This document shows positions 42,147 to 51,842 of a DNA stretch of 64,000 nt, piece after piece. The notes under the pieces are model-generated. The model did not search any database and was not told where the DNA came from. It was given only the letters and a program-made list of their open reading frames with translations. How positions within the stretch are numbered: the stretch's first letter is position 1; every line of letters starts with the position of its first letter. The DNA is from Natrinema mahii (GTDB lineage: Archaea; Halobacteriota; Halobacteria; Halobacteriales; Natrialbaceae), in contig JHUT02000005.1 in assembly GCA_000690595.2 (NCBI GenBank), positions 123,254-187,253 of the forward strand, written 5' to 3'. A program made the position numbers and the translations under genes.

Positions 42147-42260
42147 GCGGGCCCGAGACCGCGGAGACGGGACAAGACGGGGAAGCGATCGGCGTTCGAC
42201 GCCTGCGATCCCGTCCGCGCGTATCGTCAAGTTTTACTCCGCTACCGTCCCACCGACGAC

Positions 42261-42830
42261 ATGGATCAACTCAAGCGATCGCTCCTCGAGGCACCGATCA
42301 TCGAGAAGAACGGCTATCACTATTTCGTCCATCCGATCAGCGACGGAGTCCCCAAACTCGATCCGACCCTGCTGCGCGAGATCGTCATCCGAATCATCCG
42401 GAAGGCCCAGCTCGAGGAAGTCGACCGGATCGTCACCCCGGCGGCGATGGGCATTCACATCTCGACGGCGGTCTCGCTGATGACCGACATCCCGCTGACC
42501 GTGATCCGCAAGCGCCAGTACGGCCTCGACGACGAGGTCGCGATCTCCCAGCAGACCGGCTACTCGGAGAACGAGATGTACATCAACGACGTCCGAGAGG
42601 GCGAGCGGGTGCTGGTTCTCGACGACGTCCTCTCGACGGGGGGGACCCTCGCGGCGGTCCTGGACGCCCTCGGCGAGATCGGCGCGGAAGTCATCGACAC
42701 GGTCGCGGTCATCAAGAAGGTCGGCGGCGAGAACAAGGTCGACGACGCGGGCTACGACGTCAAGACGCTGATCAACGTCGACGTCATCGACGGCGAAGTC
42801 GTCATCATCGACGAAGAAGGCGACGACTGA
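42261..42830 (+). CDS. hpt: Hypoxanthine/guanine phosphoribosyltransferase
   Basis: This 189-residue archaeal-type HGPRTase has the PRPP-binding motif '[21 protein letters not shown]' and '[15 protein letters not shown]', with the N-terminal '[21 protein letters not shown]' typical of the archaeal subfamily. It salvages purine bases. It is a stand-alone gene with an A+T patch (AAGTTTTA, about 42228-42236) ahead of ATG 42261. Confidence 0.92.
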   Translation: MDQLKRSLLEAPIIEKNGYHYFVHPISDGVPKLDPTLLREIVIRIIRKAQLEEVDRIVTPAAMGIHISTAVSLMTDIPLTVIRKRQYGLDDEVAISQQTGYSENEMYINDVREGERVLVLDDVLSTGGTLAAVLDALGEIGAEVIDTVAVIKKVGGENKVDDAGYDVKTLINVDVIDGEVVIIDEEGDD

Positions 42831-42993
42831 GACGATTCGGCACGTCGCGCCAGTTCACGGGTGCGGGCCCGAACTCGAGCTAGTTCTCCGCCGATCGAAA
42901 TCCCTGTTTTCCCCCCTATAGCGACCTCTTCTGTGCATTTGTGTAGTGATCAATGCAATAAACGCCAGTTCCTTCTCCGTTCGTTGTCGACAC

Positions 42994-43004
42994 GTTTATA
43001 ATAC
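42994..43004 (+). promoter_or_regulatory. Promoter of the peptide ABC transporter operon
   Basis: GTTTATAATAC lies about 20-27 bases ahead of ATG 43020/43026, giving a leaderless or near-leaderless transcript. The upstream part of the 189-bp gap contains nothing else recognisable. Confidence 0.6.
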
Positions 43005-43019
43005 TTGTGTGGGTAACCC

Positions 43020-44849
43020 ATGCCTATGTCCGACATACCGGATGTACCAAATGTAGATCGATCGCGGCGACAAATGCTTGCTCTCCTTGGCGGCAGCGCA
43101 TCAGTCGGGCTCGCTGGGTGTTCGGCCCTTCTCAGCGACGACGACGACGAAGACGACGAAACCGACTTCGAGACGAGCGAACACGCCGAGAAAGCACAGG
43201 ACGCCTGGGAGCGTATCGTAAACAACCCGGGCCCCGACGCGGAAGAGACGCGTACCGAAGCGTACATCGAGATCGAGGAGGCCGTCCGGGACGACATGGT
43301 CATGCTCCCGATGTACCACAGCAAGGGCGAGTTCTTCTGGTACGACAACGTCGACCTCCCCCGGATCGGTGCCCTCGGACGCCACCACGTCAAACACAAC
43401 CGGACCGAAGTCGAGGGCGATTCGGAACTGAACCTGCTCAACGCGACCTTCGACGAGCTGGACCCGATCATGTCGACGGACACCGCGTCCGCCGAGGTCA
43501 TCGCCCAGCTCTACGACACGCTGACCAACTATCCCGCCGGCGTCGCCCAGGTCGAGAATCAGCTGCTCGAGTCCTTCGAGACGTCCGACGACGGGCTGAC
43601 GTGGACGTTCACGCTCAAAGACGGCATCCAGTTCCACGACGGGACGGACCTGACCGCCGACGACGTCAAGTACTCGTTCCGCCGGCTCGCCGAATCCGAG
43701 TTCAGCGAACGGGCGAACTTCATCACCAGTTCGACGAGCGGTCTCGGTATCGAACACGAGACGACTGATGACGGCGGCGTCGTCCCCGATTCGCTGGCGA
43801 TCGATGTCGTCGACGACCTCACGTTCGAGATCACTCTTCAAGAGCCGAACCCGGCCGTACTGGACGTTCTTACGTACAACGGATTCTCCATCGTTCCGGA
43901 GGGCATCGTCGGCGATATCGAAGGGTACGACGGCGAGGTCAGTCACGACGAGTTCCGGACCGAGATGGCCAACGGGACCGGTCCGTTCGAGTACGACGAG
44001 TTCAGCCCCGGCGAAAGTGTCCGACTCGTCCGCAACGACGACTTCTACGGGACCGTCGCGAGCGTCGAATCCATCCACTGGGAGATCAACGAGGACCCCG
44101 AATCCAAGTTCACCTACGCGATGGAGAAAAACGCCGACTTCTTCGAGATTCCGACCTCGTACTACGACCCCGACCTCATCGACGCCGAGACCGACGACAA
44201 CGGCCGGGAGTTCGGTACGTACGGGGAGTTCGAGAACGGCGAGACCACGAACTACCTCGCGGTCCCCGAACTCGGCACGTACTATTTCGCGTTCAACGTC
44301 ACGAACGTCCCCGCACCCGTCCGAAAGGCCGTCGCGTACGTCACGAACCACGAGGAGTTCATCAACGACATCCTCCAGAACCGCGGCTTCGAAGCGTTCA
44401 GCTTCACGCCGCCGGCGATGTGGCCGACCGGACAGGACGGCTACCAGGACTGGAAAGACGAGTGGCCCTACGGCGTCAACGACATGGACCGCGACGGAGC
44501 GGAAGAGGTCCTCAAGGAGGCCGGCTTCACCGAGGACGACCCGTTCGAGATGGAAGCGACCGTCTACAAGACGAGTCCGACTTTCCAGGACATGGCCGAC
44601 GAACTCGCTCGCAGGCTTTCCGGGATCGGCGTCGACCTGAACACCAAGACGACGGAGTTCTCGACGCTTCAGGACCGCGGTGAGGACGGCGACCTCGAGA
44701 TGTTTTCGCTCGGCTGGATCTGGAGTTGGCCGGACGTCGCGTACGGCCACTTCGGCTTCGAGCCGAAGAACACCGACACGTCGAAGATGCCGAACGAGGC
44801 GACCGGCTACTACCTCGACTGGCAAGCGAACCTGGAAGACGAGTCCTAA
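43020..44849 (+). CDS. Peptide-type ABC transporter substrate-binding lipoprotein, apparently circularly permuted
   Basis: This 609-residue solute-binding protein (family 5) has a twin-arginine signal 'RSRRQMLALLGGSASVGLAGC' with the lipobox Cys at about 34. After an Asp/Glu linker, residues 55-130 read '...KAQDAWERIVNNPGPDAEETRTEAYIEIEEAVRDDMVMLPMYHSKGEFFWYD...', the kind of segment that in relatives forms the C-terminus. The normal domain start 'SELNLLNATFDELDPIMSTDTASAEVIAQLYDTL' follows, and the protein ends early at 'TGYYLDWQANLEDES'. Both termini lie close together in this fold, so permutation is structurally plausible. It binds oligopeptides or similar solutes outside the membrane for the importer encoded next. 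Confidence 0.88.
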   Translation: MPMSDIPDVPNVDRSRRQMLALLGGSASVGLAGCSALLSDDDDEDDETDFETSEHAEKAQDAWERIVNNPGPDAEETRTEAYIEIEEAVRDDMVMLPMYHSKGEFFWYDNVDLPRIGALGRHHVKHNRTEVEGDSELNLLNATFDELDPIMSTDTASAEVIAQLYDTLTNYPAGVAQVENQLLESFETSDDGLTWTFTLKDGIQFHDGTDLTADDVKYSFRRLAESEFSERANFITSSTSGLGIEHETTDDGGVVPDSLAIDVVDDLTFEITLQEPNPAVLDVLTYNGFSIVPEGIVGDIEGYDGEVSHDEFRTEMANGTGPFEYDEFSPGESVRLVRNDDFYGTVASVESIHWEINEDPESKFTYAMEKNADFFEIPTSYYDPDLIDAETDDNGREFGTYGEFENGETTNYLAVPELGTYYFAFNVTNVPAPVRKAVAYVTNHEEFINDILQNRGFEAFSFTPPAMWPTGQDGYQDWKDEWPYGVNDMDRDGAEEVLKEAGFTEDDPFEMEATVYKTSPTFQDMADELARRLSGIGVDLNTKTTEFSTLQDRGEDGDLEMFSLGWIWSWPDVAYGHFGFEPKNTDTSKMPNEATGYYLDWQANLEDES

Positions 44850-44989
44850 CGACGATACGACTCCGCTTCCGGTCCCCGTTCTTAAAACAATGAGAAGCGA
44901 AATATTTAGATGCGTGTGGGAAAGTCAAATCGACGTATACGTATGAAAGATTGTTCGAAAAACGACCACCCAACCGTTCGTGAGCACTT

Positions 44990-46018
44990 ATGAGTCGGTG
45001 GAGATACTTCTTCAAGCGGCTACTGCTCTCCGTACCGGTCCTCTTTCTCGTAATGACGTTCATATTCGTCCTCCTACGGATGGGACCGGTCGACCCTGTG
45101 GCCGCTCGACTCGGCCCCGAGGCGTCGGGAGCCGAGGCCGCTCGAATGCGCGAACGGCTCGGGCTCAACGACCCCCTCTGGGAACAGTACCTTGACTTCA
45201 TAACGGACCTGCTGACCCTCGACCTGGGCAAGTCCTGGGTTATCTACGGCGATATGGAGGTGACCCGAATCATCTCGTTCGCCGGCCCACCGACGCTCTG
45301 GCTGGGGTTCTGGGCGATCCTGCTCCCGCTGTTCATCGGTATCCCGCTCGGGTTCTACGCCGGACTGCGGCCCAACAGCGGGGGCGACTACATCGCCTCC
45401 GTGGGCGGTATCCTGTGGCAGGCGATGCCGAACTTCTGGCTGAGCATCATCCTCCTCGCCGCCCTGCGCAAGACCAAAGGCGGCGGCTGGTTCGGGTTCG
45501 ACTGGTACACGCTCGGACCGGACATCAGGAGTATCACGGGCACGCCCGAGCTGGCGTTCGCCACGGCCAGCGGTATCGATTGGGGCACACTCGCCAGTGA
45601 CATCAAGCTCATCCTCCCGCCGGCGCTGGTTCTCGGGTCGGCCTCGATGGCCGCGGAACTCCGTATCGGACGGACCGCCATCCTCGAGACGATCAACTCG
45701 AACTACGTCGAGACGGCCAAAGCGAAGGGGCTGACGAACCGCGTCATCATCTGGAAACACGTCTTCAGAAACGCACTGATTCCGCTGGTGCCGGTCATCA
45801 CGAACGAGGCGTTCCTGCTGATCGGGGGGTCGGTCATCGTCGAGTATCTCTTCAACATCAACGGACTCGGGAAGATTTTCTTCCAGGCGACGGTACAGGG
45901 AGACCTGCCGCTTGCCGGAGCACTGCTGTTTATCTTCACGGTCGTGATCATCCTACTGAATATCCTCCAGGACTTCCTGTACACGATTATCGATCCACGA
46001 GTGGGGTACGAACGATGA
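44990..46018 (+). CDS. dppB: Peptide ABC transporter permease (DppB type)
   Basis: This 342-residue permease has about six membrane helices. It begins 'WRYFFKRLLLSVPVLFLVMTFIFVLLRMGPVDP', typical of DppB/OppB, and carries the coupling EAA loop 'NSNYVETAKAKGLTNRVIIWKHVFRNALIPLVPVI'. It ends 'YTIIDPRVGYER', the DppB C-terminus. It starts 140 bp after the binding-protein gene; that gap has an A+T-rich patch (44881-44910) and may hold a second promoter or processing site. The ATG of the next gene overlaps its stop. The substrate class is inferred from family. Confidence 0.93.
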   Translation: MSRWRYFFKRLLLSVPVLFLVMTFIFVLLRMGPVDPVAARLGPEASGAEAARMRERLGLNDPLWEQYLDFITDLLTLDLGKSWVIYGDMEVTRIISFAGPPTLWLGFWAILLPLFIGIPLGFYAGLRPNSGGDYIASVGGILWQAMPNFWLSIILLAALRKTKGGGWFGFDWYTLGPDIRSITGTPELAFATASGIDWGTLASDIKLILPPALVLGSASMAAELRIGRTAILETINSNYVETAKAKGLTNRVIIWKHVFRNALIPLVPVITNEAFLLIGGSVIVEYLFNINGLGKIFFQATVQGDLPLAGALLFIFTVVIILLNILQDFLYTIIDPRVGYER

Positions 46019-47748
46019 GTGTGAGAGCATCCTTCGAACCGAACGAGACGACAGACGAATCGAGGTCCCTCCGCGAACGCGTCGCCGACAATCCCGGGCC
46101 GGCGCGGTTCTGGCTGCTTGGCACCGCCGTGTTGGTCGCCCTCGAGTTCGGCCGATACATGGGTTGGGCCCAGCAGCTCGTAGGGGCAGTCAAATACGTC
46201 ATCGGTCTGGTAGGGCTGATCCCCACCTGGATCGGCGACTCGGTCGGCGAGGCGACCGTTCCGATCGTCAGCTACTTCGTGAGCGACGCGATCACGCTGG
46301 TCTTGCTGTTCGGGATCGCCGTTCTCGTTACCAGATTCACGTCCTGGTCCGCCGTGGACCAGTTCGATCTCGGTCTGAGCGATCGTCTCGTCCGATTCCT
46401 CGAGCGAGCCGTCCTGACGGTCGTTCTAGCCACGATCGCGGTTCTGTTTGCGTTCACGCCGGTCGGCGGACTCGTCAACGGCGCGATCGACGGCGTGTTC
46501 AACACCCTGTCGTCGATTCCGACGCTCACGAGCCGCGAAGTCATCTCCAATCAGGGCCACAGAACGCCTGGCGGCGGCTGGGACGGGACGTTCCTCGGCC
46601 TCTCGCCGGCAGTGGCGTGGGGGATTCGGACGTTGCTCGTCTACGGCTACGCCCTCACCATGATCGTCTGGACCTGGAAGGGGTACACGATCTTCCGGGA
46701 ACACTACCGGAAAGCGGACTGGACGCCGCGGGACGACACGCTCCGTCGATTCCGAACCCACTACTGGGGACTGTTCGGGCTGATCGTCGTACTCATGTTC
46801 ATCGTCACGGCGCTATGGGCACCGGCTATCAGTCCCACTACGGCGGACCAGAACATCGCCTCTCCCTACGAGTACGAGATCGAGTACCTCAACGACGACG
46901 GCGACGTCGTGACGACCACGCCCGGACAGGCAAACCTCAACAGCCAATCGAACGGGCAAAACACGATCGGTCCGATGAGTTACGACGACTACGACCGCTG
47001 GTCACCGTTGGGAACGACATCGTCCGGACAGAACTTGCTCACCCATATCGCCTACGGCGCGCAGACGTCGCTGGTGATCGGGCTCCTCGCGATCGGTCTC
47101 GGTGGACTGATCGCGGTCACGATGTCGATGCTAACCGCCTACTACAAGGGGATCGTCGACATCCTGACGGTGATCACGAGCGACACGATCATCTCGATCC
47201 CGGCATTTCTGCTCGTGATGATGTTATCAGTCATCTTCAATCAGGGGAACCATCCGATTGCGGAACCGCTCAACGGCGGGCTTCTCCTCGGGCTGATCTT
47301 CGCGTTCGTCTACTGGCCGGGGATGTGGCGAACGATCCGCGGCCCGTCGTTACAGGTCGCCGAGGAGGAGTGGGTCGACGCCGCGAGGAGTTACGGACAG
47401 ACGCCGGTAAACACGATGCGTAAACACATGGCACCATACATCGCAGGGTATATAATGATATACGGCTCGCTACTGCTCGGTGGAATCATCATCTCCACGG
47501 CAGCACTCTCGTTCCTCGGTCTGGGTATCGAAGGATCGACTCCCGAGTGGGGACGGCTCATCAACGACGGACGATCGTTCGTCGGCACGTCGTCATGGCA
47601 CGTCGCGACCATCCCGGGACTGATGATCGTCCTCGTGGTCACCGCGTTCAACGCACTGGGTGACGGTCTCCGGGATGCGATCGATCCGGAGGCGGATACC
47701 GGCGGGACCGACGACACCGGTACTGCGGCGGCCGGAGGTGGTGGATAA
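46015..47748 (+). CDS. dppC: Peptide ABC transporter permease (DppC type) with long N-terminal extension
   Basis: This 577-residue protein is almost twice the usual DppC length. The permease core lies in the C-terminal 250 residues: 'YDRWSPLGTTSSGQNLLTHIAYGAQTSLVIGL', EAA loop 'EEEWVDAARSYGQTPVNTMRKHMAPYIAGYIMIYGSLLLGG', and 'GRLINDGRSFVGTSSWHVATIPGLMIVLVVTAFNALGDGLRDAIDP'. The N-terminal 300 residues add four to six hydrophobic segments and a long hydrophilic loop. The extension is absent from bacterial DppC and appears to be a haloarchaeal variant. It overlaps dppB (ATGA) and the ATPase gene (stop/ATG at 47748). Confidence 0.9.
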   Translation: MSVRASFEPNETTDESRSLRERVADNPGPARFWLLGTAVLVALEFGRYMGWAQQLVGAVKYVIGLVGLIPTWIGDSVGEATVPIVSYFVSDAITLVLLFGIAVLVTRFTSWSAVDQFDLGLSDRLVRFLERAVLTVVLATIAVLFAFTPVGGLVNGAIDGVFNTLSSIPTLTSREVISNQGHRTPGGGWDGTFLGLSPAVAWGIRTLLVYGYALTMIVWTWKGYTIFREHYRKADWTPRDDTLRRFRTHYWGLFGLIVVLMFIVTALWAPAISPTTADQNIASPYEYEIEYLNDDGDVVTTTPGQANLNSQSNGQNTIGPMSYDDYDRWSPLGTTSSGQNLLTHIAYGAQTSLVIGLLAIGLGGLIAVTMSMLTAYYKGIVDILTVITSDTIISIPAFLLVMMLSVIFNQGNHPIAEPLNGGLLLGLIFAFVYWPGMWRTIRGPSLQVAEEEWVDAARSYGQTPVNTMRKHMAPYIAGYIMIYGSLLLGGIIISTAALSFLGLGIEGSTPEWGRLINDGRSFVGTSSWHVATIPGLMIVLVVTAFNALGDGLRDAIDPEADTGGTDDTGTAAAGGGG

Positions 47749-49085
47749 TGTCGGTAGCGACGTCAACCGATCCGATCCTCGACGTTCGGAACCTCCAGAC
47801 GGCGTTCTTCACCGAAAAGGAGACCATCCGAGCGGTCGACGGGATCTCGTTCGACATCCGACGGGGCGAAACCGTCGGCATCGTCGGCGAGAGCGGCTCG
47901 GGCAAGAGCGTGACCGCCCGATCGATCATGGGACTCGTCGACTCGCCGGGACGCACCCTCCGCGGCAGTAGCGTCCAATTCAACCACCTCGAGACGGTTC
48001 GAGAGTACGCCTCGAAGTTCCCGGATCGCACCGTCGACCTCGAGACGGTGGCGGCCGACTACGACCCGGTCGCCCTGTTCGACCGCGAGACGGTCGATCT
48101 CACGCCGGCTGCGTTCGGTTGCGAAAACGCCGCCGACGTGCCGCTTGCGGACATCGTCGCTGCCGGCTACGGCGACGAGCTCGGTCTCGTCGACGAGGAC
48201 GACTGCGTGTTCGTCACGGACGGCAGCCCCGACACGCCGACGGAGATCGACGACGGATTCGTCGAGATCACGCGTCTCAGCGGCGAACCGCGGCGACGTA
48301 TGCGCGGTGGACGGATCGCGATGGTGTTCCAGGACCCGCTGACGAGTCTCAACCCCGTCTACACGGTCGGAAACCAGATCAAGGAGTCCGTCCGGCTCCA
48401 CCAAGGACTGCGTGGCGAAGCGGCGACGCAGGAAGCGATCGATCTGCTCGAGGCCGTCGGCATCCCCGACGCTCGTCGCCGCGTCAACGAGTATCCACAC
48501 CAGTTCTCCGGCGGGATGCGTCAGCGAGCCGTGATCGCGATGGCGCTGGCCTGTGAGCCGGAGTTGCTGATCTGTGACGAGCCGACGACGGCACTCGACG
48601 TGACGATTCAGGCGCAGATCCTCGACCTGCTCGCCGATCTACAGGCGGAACGGGATCTCTCGATGATGTTCATCACCCACGACATGGGCGTGATCGCGGA
48701 GATCTCCGATCGAGTAAACGTCATGTACGCCGGGGAAATCGTCGAAACGGCCGACGTGAACGAGCTGTTTACGGACCCGAGACATCCGTACACGCGCGGC
48801 CTGCTCGAGTCGATTCCGGGACAGCAATCCGGAGACCGACTCCAGACGATCGAAGGGAACGTTCCGACGCCGAACGAACCGGCGACGTCCTGTCGGTTCG
48901 CACCGCGGTGTCCGAAAGCGTTCGACGAGTGCGATACCGTTCATCCCGTCCCGGTTTCGGTCGACGAGGGGGCCGACGATCACACTGCGGCGTGCCTGCT
49001 CTGTCCCGAACACCGCTCGACGGACGACGCAATCGACCAGCACCGCCGACGAAACGCGAGACGGACCGGAGGCGATACCGAATGA
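47748..49085 (+). CDS. dppD: Peptide ABC transporter ATPase (DppD type) with inserted domain
   Basis: This 445-residue ATPase has Walker A '[11 protein letters not shown]', signature '[15 protein letters not shown]', Walker B '[12 protein letters not shown]' and the DppD C-terminal cysteine motif '[15 protein letters not shown]'. Between Walker A and the Q-loop ('[12 protein letters not shown]') there is an insertion of about 80 residues, including '[32 protein letters not shown]', that bacterial homologs lack. The insertion should sit at the membrane-facing side. The stop overlaps the start of dppF. Confidence 0.92.
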   Translation: MSVATSTDPILDVRNLQTAFFTEKETIRAVDGISFDIRRGETVGIVGESGSGKSVTARSIMGLVDSPGRTLRGSSVQFNHLETVREYASKFPDRTVDLETVAADYDPVALFDRETVDLTPAAFGCENAADVPLADIVAAGYGDELGLVDEDDCVFVTDGSPDTPTEIDDGFVEITRLSGEPRRRMRGGRIAMVFQDPLTSLNPVYTVGNQIKESVRLHQGLRGEAATQEAIDLLEAVGIPDARRRVNEYPHQFSGGMRQRAVIAMALACEPELLICDEPTTALDVTIQAQILDLLADLQAERDLSMMFITHDMGVIAEISDRVNVMYAGEIVETADVNELFTDPRHPYTRGLLESIPGQQSGDRLQTIEGNVPTPNEPATSCRFAPRCPKAFDECDTVHPVPVSVDEGADDHTAACLLCPEHRSTDDAIDQHRRRNARRTGGDTE

Positions 49086-50434
49086 GTCACGAAGTGAGCC
49101 ACGAACCGATAGCGACCGAGACCGACGTACCGACCGACAGTGACGGCGACGTGATGATCGAAGTCGAGGGGCTGAAAACCTACTACGAGAACAGCGGACT
49201 CCTCGGTGGGAAGCCGGTCAAGGCCGTCGACGGCGTCTCGTTCGATATTCGCCGGGGTGAGACGCTCGGCCTCGTCGGCGAGTCCGGGTGTGGCAAGACG
49301 ACGCTGGGGCGGACGCTCCTCCAACTCGAGGATGCGACCGACGGCGAGATCCGGTTCGACGGCGTCGATATCACGACCCTCGGGGGCGACGATCTCCACG
49401 AGTGGCGGCGAAACGCCCAGATGGTGTTTCAGGACCCGGAATCGAGCCTCAACGACCGAATGACGATCGGCGAAATCGTCCGTGAGCCGCTGGACGTTCA
49501 CGAGTGGGAGACGCCGCAAGCGCGGCGTCAGCGCGTCAAAGAGTTGCTCGATACCGTCGGCCTCCAGCGCGAACACTACTACCGCTATCCCCACCAGTTC
49601 TCCGGCGGCCAGCGCCAGCGGATCAGTATCGCCCGCACCCTGGCGCTCGAGCCGGATTTCGTCGTCCTCGACGAGCCGGTCTCGGCGCTCGACGTCTCCG
49701 TGCAGGCAGAAATCATCAACCTGCTCGAGGACCTGCAAAACGAGTTCGGGCTGACGTACCTGTTTATCGCACACGACCTCTCCGTCGTTCACCACCTCTG
49801 TGACCGGGTCGCGGTGATGTACCTCGGGAACATCATGGAGATCGGGCCGACCGAGGAACTGTTCACCGATCCGGCGAACCCGTATACGCACGCGTTGTTG
49901 TCGGCGATTCCGGAACCGGATCCGACCGTCGAGCGCGATCGTATCACGCTCCACGGAACGCCGCCGAATCCCCGATACCCGCCCGCCGGCTGCCCGTTCA
50001 GCACGCGCTGTCCGGCACGAATCCGCCCGGCGGAGTATCGCGATCTCGACGACGAACTCTGGAACCGGCTCAACACGCTCCGTGACCTGCTCAGCGAGCG
50101 CCAGCGCGCGGAGCGCTCGGTTCGCGATCGGCTCCGCGCGGTAGTCGGGAAAGACACGCGCTTCGGGACGGTCGAGGAGACCTACGACGAACTGTTCGGG
50201 GACCAGAAGGTGCCGGCACGCGTCCAGTCGGTTCTGGACGAAATCGCGACGCTCGCTCGGAACCACGACGAGGGCGAGGCGATCGCCGTCTTCAACGAGG
50301 CGTTCGGCAGCGTCTGTGACGACGAACCACCGGCATATCACGACGTGAGCGACGGCGGGCACCAGAGCTACTGTCATCGGCATACCAACGAGTATCGATC
50401 TACGGACGCCGTCCTCGAGAACCGCCACGGGTAA
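49082..50434 (+). CDS. dppF: Peptide ABC transporter ATPase (DppF type) with C-terminal insertion
   Basis: This 450-residue ATPase starts at ATG 49082, overlapping the dppD stop (ATGA). Walker A '[11 protein letters not shown]', Q-loop '[11 protein letters not shown]', signature '[15 protein letters not shown]' and Walker B '[12 protein letters not shown]' are intact. In the oligopeptide/dipeptide C-terminal domain the usual cysteine motif is split: '[13 protein letters not shown]' is followed by about 100 charged residues before '[12 protein letters not shown]...QSYCHRH'. It is the last transport gene; the small membrane protein gene follows with a gap of two bases. Confidence 0.92.
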   Translation: MSHEVSHEPIATETDVPTDSDGDVMIEVEGLKTYYENSGLLGGKPVKAVDGVSFDIRRGETLGLVGESGCGKTTLGRTLLQLEDATDGEIRFDGVDITTLGGDDLHEWRRNAQMVFQDPESSLNDRMTIGEIVREPLDVHEWETPQARRQRVKELLDTVGLQREHYYRYPHQFSGGQRQRISIARTLALEPDFVVLDEPVSALDVSVQAEIINLLEDLQNEFGLTYLFIAHDLSVVHHLCDRVAVMYLGNIMEIGPTEELFTDPANPYTHALLSAIPEPDPTVERDRITLHGTPPNPRYPPAGCPFSTRCPARIRPAEYRDLDDELWNRLNTLRDLLSERQRAERSVRDRLRAVVGKDTRFGTVEETYDELFGDQKVPARVQSVLDEIATLARNHDEGEAIAVFNEAFGSVCDDEPPAYHDVSDGGHQSYCHRHTNEYRSTDAVLENRHG

Positions 50435-50436
50435 CG

Positions 50437-50880
50437 ATGTCGTCGACCGACGCATTCGGTGACCGACTTCGGGTACTCGGGCGCGTCGGGCTGGACGCGA
50501 TCACGTACGCGATCACCGTCGCGGTGCTCACCGGTATCGGAGCGGTGATCGTCGGCGTCGCGACCGGTGGCGGGATCGTCCGTGCGAAGTACCTACTGTT
50601 CGTCGCCGGGTGGATACTCCTCGCGTACGCGACGGTACGGCTGTGGCCGACGTCTCCCGACGACGTCGGCTCCCCGTCGAACCGTGGCGTCACCGAACCG
50701 ATACCCACAACCCACGATTCGACGCGATTTCAGTCGTTCGTCCGGGCGCTGCCGCCGTTGCGGTGGATCCAACTGCCGCCGTCCGAAAAGCGGCTCACGC
50801 CGCCGGGGAAACTCCTGCTCGGCGGTCTCCTGGTGCTGTTGCTGTCGTTTCTCATGGAGACCGCGTTCGGGGTCGGCTGA
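50437..50880 (+). CDS. Small haloarchaeal membrane protein
   Basis: This 147-residue protein has three hydrophobic segments (about 18-40, 45-65 and 120-142) and a proline/threonine-rich loop. I recognise it only as an uncharacterised haloarchaeal type. It begins two bases after the dppF stop, so it is probably co-transcribed with the transporter, although the pairing may be incidental. Confidence 0.7.
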   Translation: MSSTDAFGDRLRVLGRVGLDAITYAITVAVLTGIGAVIVGVATGGGIVRAKYLLFVAGWILLAYATVRLWPTSPDDVGSPSNRGVTEPIPTTHDSTRFQSFVRALPPLRWIQLPPSEKRLTPPGKLLLGGLLVLLLSFLMETAFGVG

Positions 50881-50930
50881 GATCGCTACCTCCGGAAAGA
50901 GTTAACCGACTCCTCTGTTGACAGTGGTGT

Positions 50931-51449
50931 ATGCGCGACGATATCGGCGCTGCCGATCCCGGTTCGCTCCGACGTCGGGATCCGCAGGGCGTCCAGACGG
51001 AAGCCTGGAAACAAACGCTCGAGGACACGGAAGCGATCGCTCAGGAACGTCGCGACGAGGGTTGGGAGGTCGTCACCATCATGGCCGCACACACCGATAC
51101 CGTAAGCCGTGACATGGGCGACGACGATCGGTTCGGTCTCGTTCACGTGATTCCGAACAACTACGTCGAGACCTTTACCGAGATCTTCGACAGCGACGAG
51201 TTCACCGAGTATCTGGCGTACGGGACCGAGATCGACGGGTTCATGTTCGTCGTCACGGAGCTGATCGACCCGGAGACCGAGCGATCGATCCTGATTCCCA
51301 GTCGATACGATCTTGCCCGCGCCGACGGCATGCTCACGTCCGCCGAGGACGAAGATGCCCTCTACACCCACGTCAAGACGATCGACGGGACGATCCTCGG
51401 GACCTTCGAACACGACGAGTACGAGCCGTTCGTCGCCAGGAACGCGTAA
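50931..51449 (+). CDS. Conserved haloarchaeal soluble protein of unknown function
   Basis: This 172-residue acidic soluble protein has no cysteine or obvious motif. Recognisable stretches are 'GWEVVTIMAAHTDTVSRDMGDDDRFGLVHVIPNNYVETF' and 'DGFMFVVTELIDPETERSILIPSRYDL'. It has the composition of an alpha/beta cytosolic protein seen across haloarchaea. It follows the membrane protein gene by 50 bp and may be read from the same transcript. Confidence 0.7.
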   Translation: MRDDIGAADPGSLRRRDPQGVQTEAWKQTLEDTEAIAQERRDEGWEVVTIMAAHTDTVSRDMGDDDRFGLVHVIPNNYVETFTEIFDSDEFTEYLAYGTEIDGFMFVVTELIDPETERSILIPSRYDLARADGMLTSAEDEDALYTHVKTIDGTILGTFEHDEYEPFVARNA

Positions 51450-51842
51450 CCGTCGGGTCCGCGGTTCTCGTGGCACTCATCGACGTACTCGAGGCGTGGA
51501 GCGACCGCTGCAGTCTTCGCTCCGGTCGCAGCCGGTACGATCGTTGCTCTCTCAATCTTCACGCGCGGACCCGCGCGCGAGCGGATCATTTAATGAGCGA
51601 CGCGGCACGGCGACTCTCTTCCCGCACGCCCTCTACTGACGGCCCGCTCGCTTCGATTCCCCGGCTCGGCGGTGACCGGTGGAAACCCGTCTGGACCGGA
51701 ACCGACACGATCACCGCCGAGATCCGGGACGGTGACTGAACCCACGTGGGTCACGGATTCGCTTCTGGTCCGTGGGTGTCCGCTCGCACATAGTGGGTCG
51801 GTATCATACTACTCTATGTGGATAGGGAACAATAGACGTAGT
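51450..51842. other. Intergenic region before the hydrolase gene
   Basis: These 393 bp include one possible very short ORF (51593-51739) and an A+T-richer patch near 51805-51840 that may hold the hydrolase promoter. Nothing else stands out. Confidence 0.4.
51593..51739 (+). CDS. Possible 48-residue small protein
   Basis: ATG 51593 follows a short A+T patch (ATCATTTA) and opens a frame 'MSDAARRLSSRTPS...RLGGDRWKPVWTGTDTITAEIRDGD' with an acidic C-terminus typical of halophile proteins. No family is recognised. The frame is also open upstream, so it may be chance. Confidence 0.3.
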   Translation: MSDAARRLSSRTPSTDGPLASIPRLGGDRWKPVWTGTDTITAEIRDGD

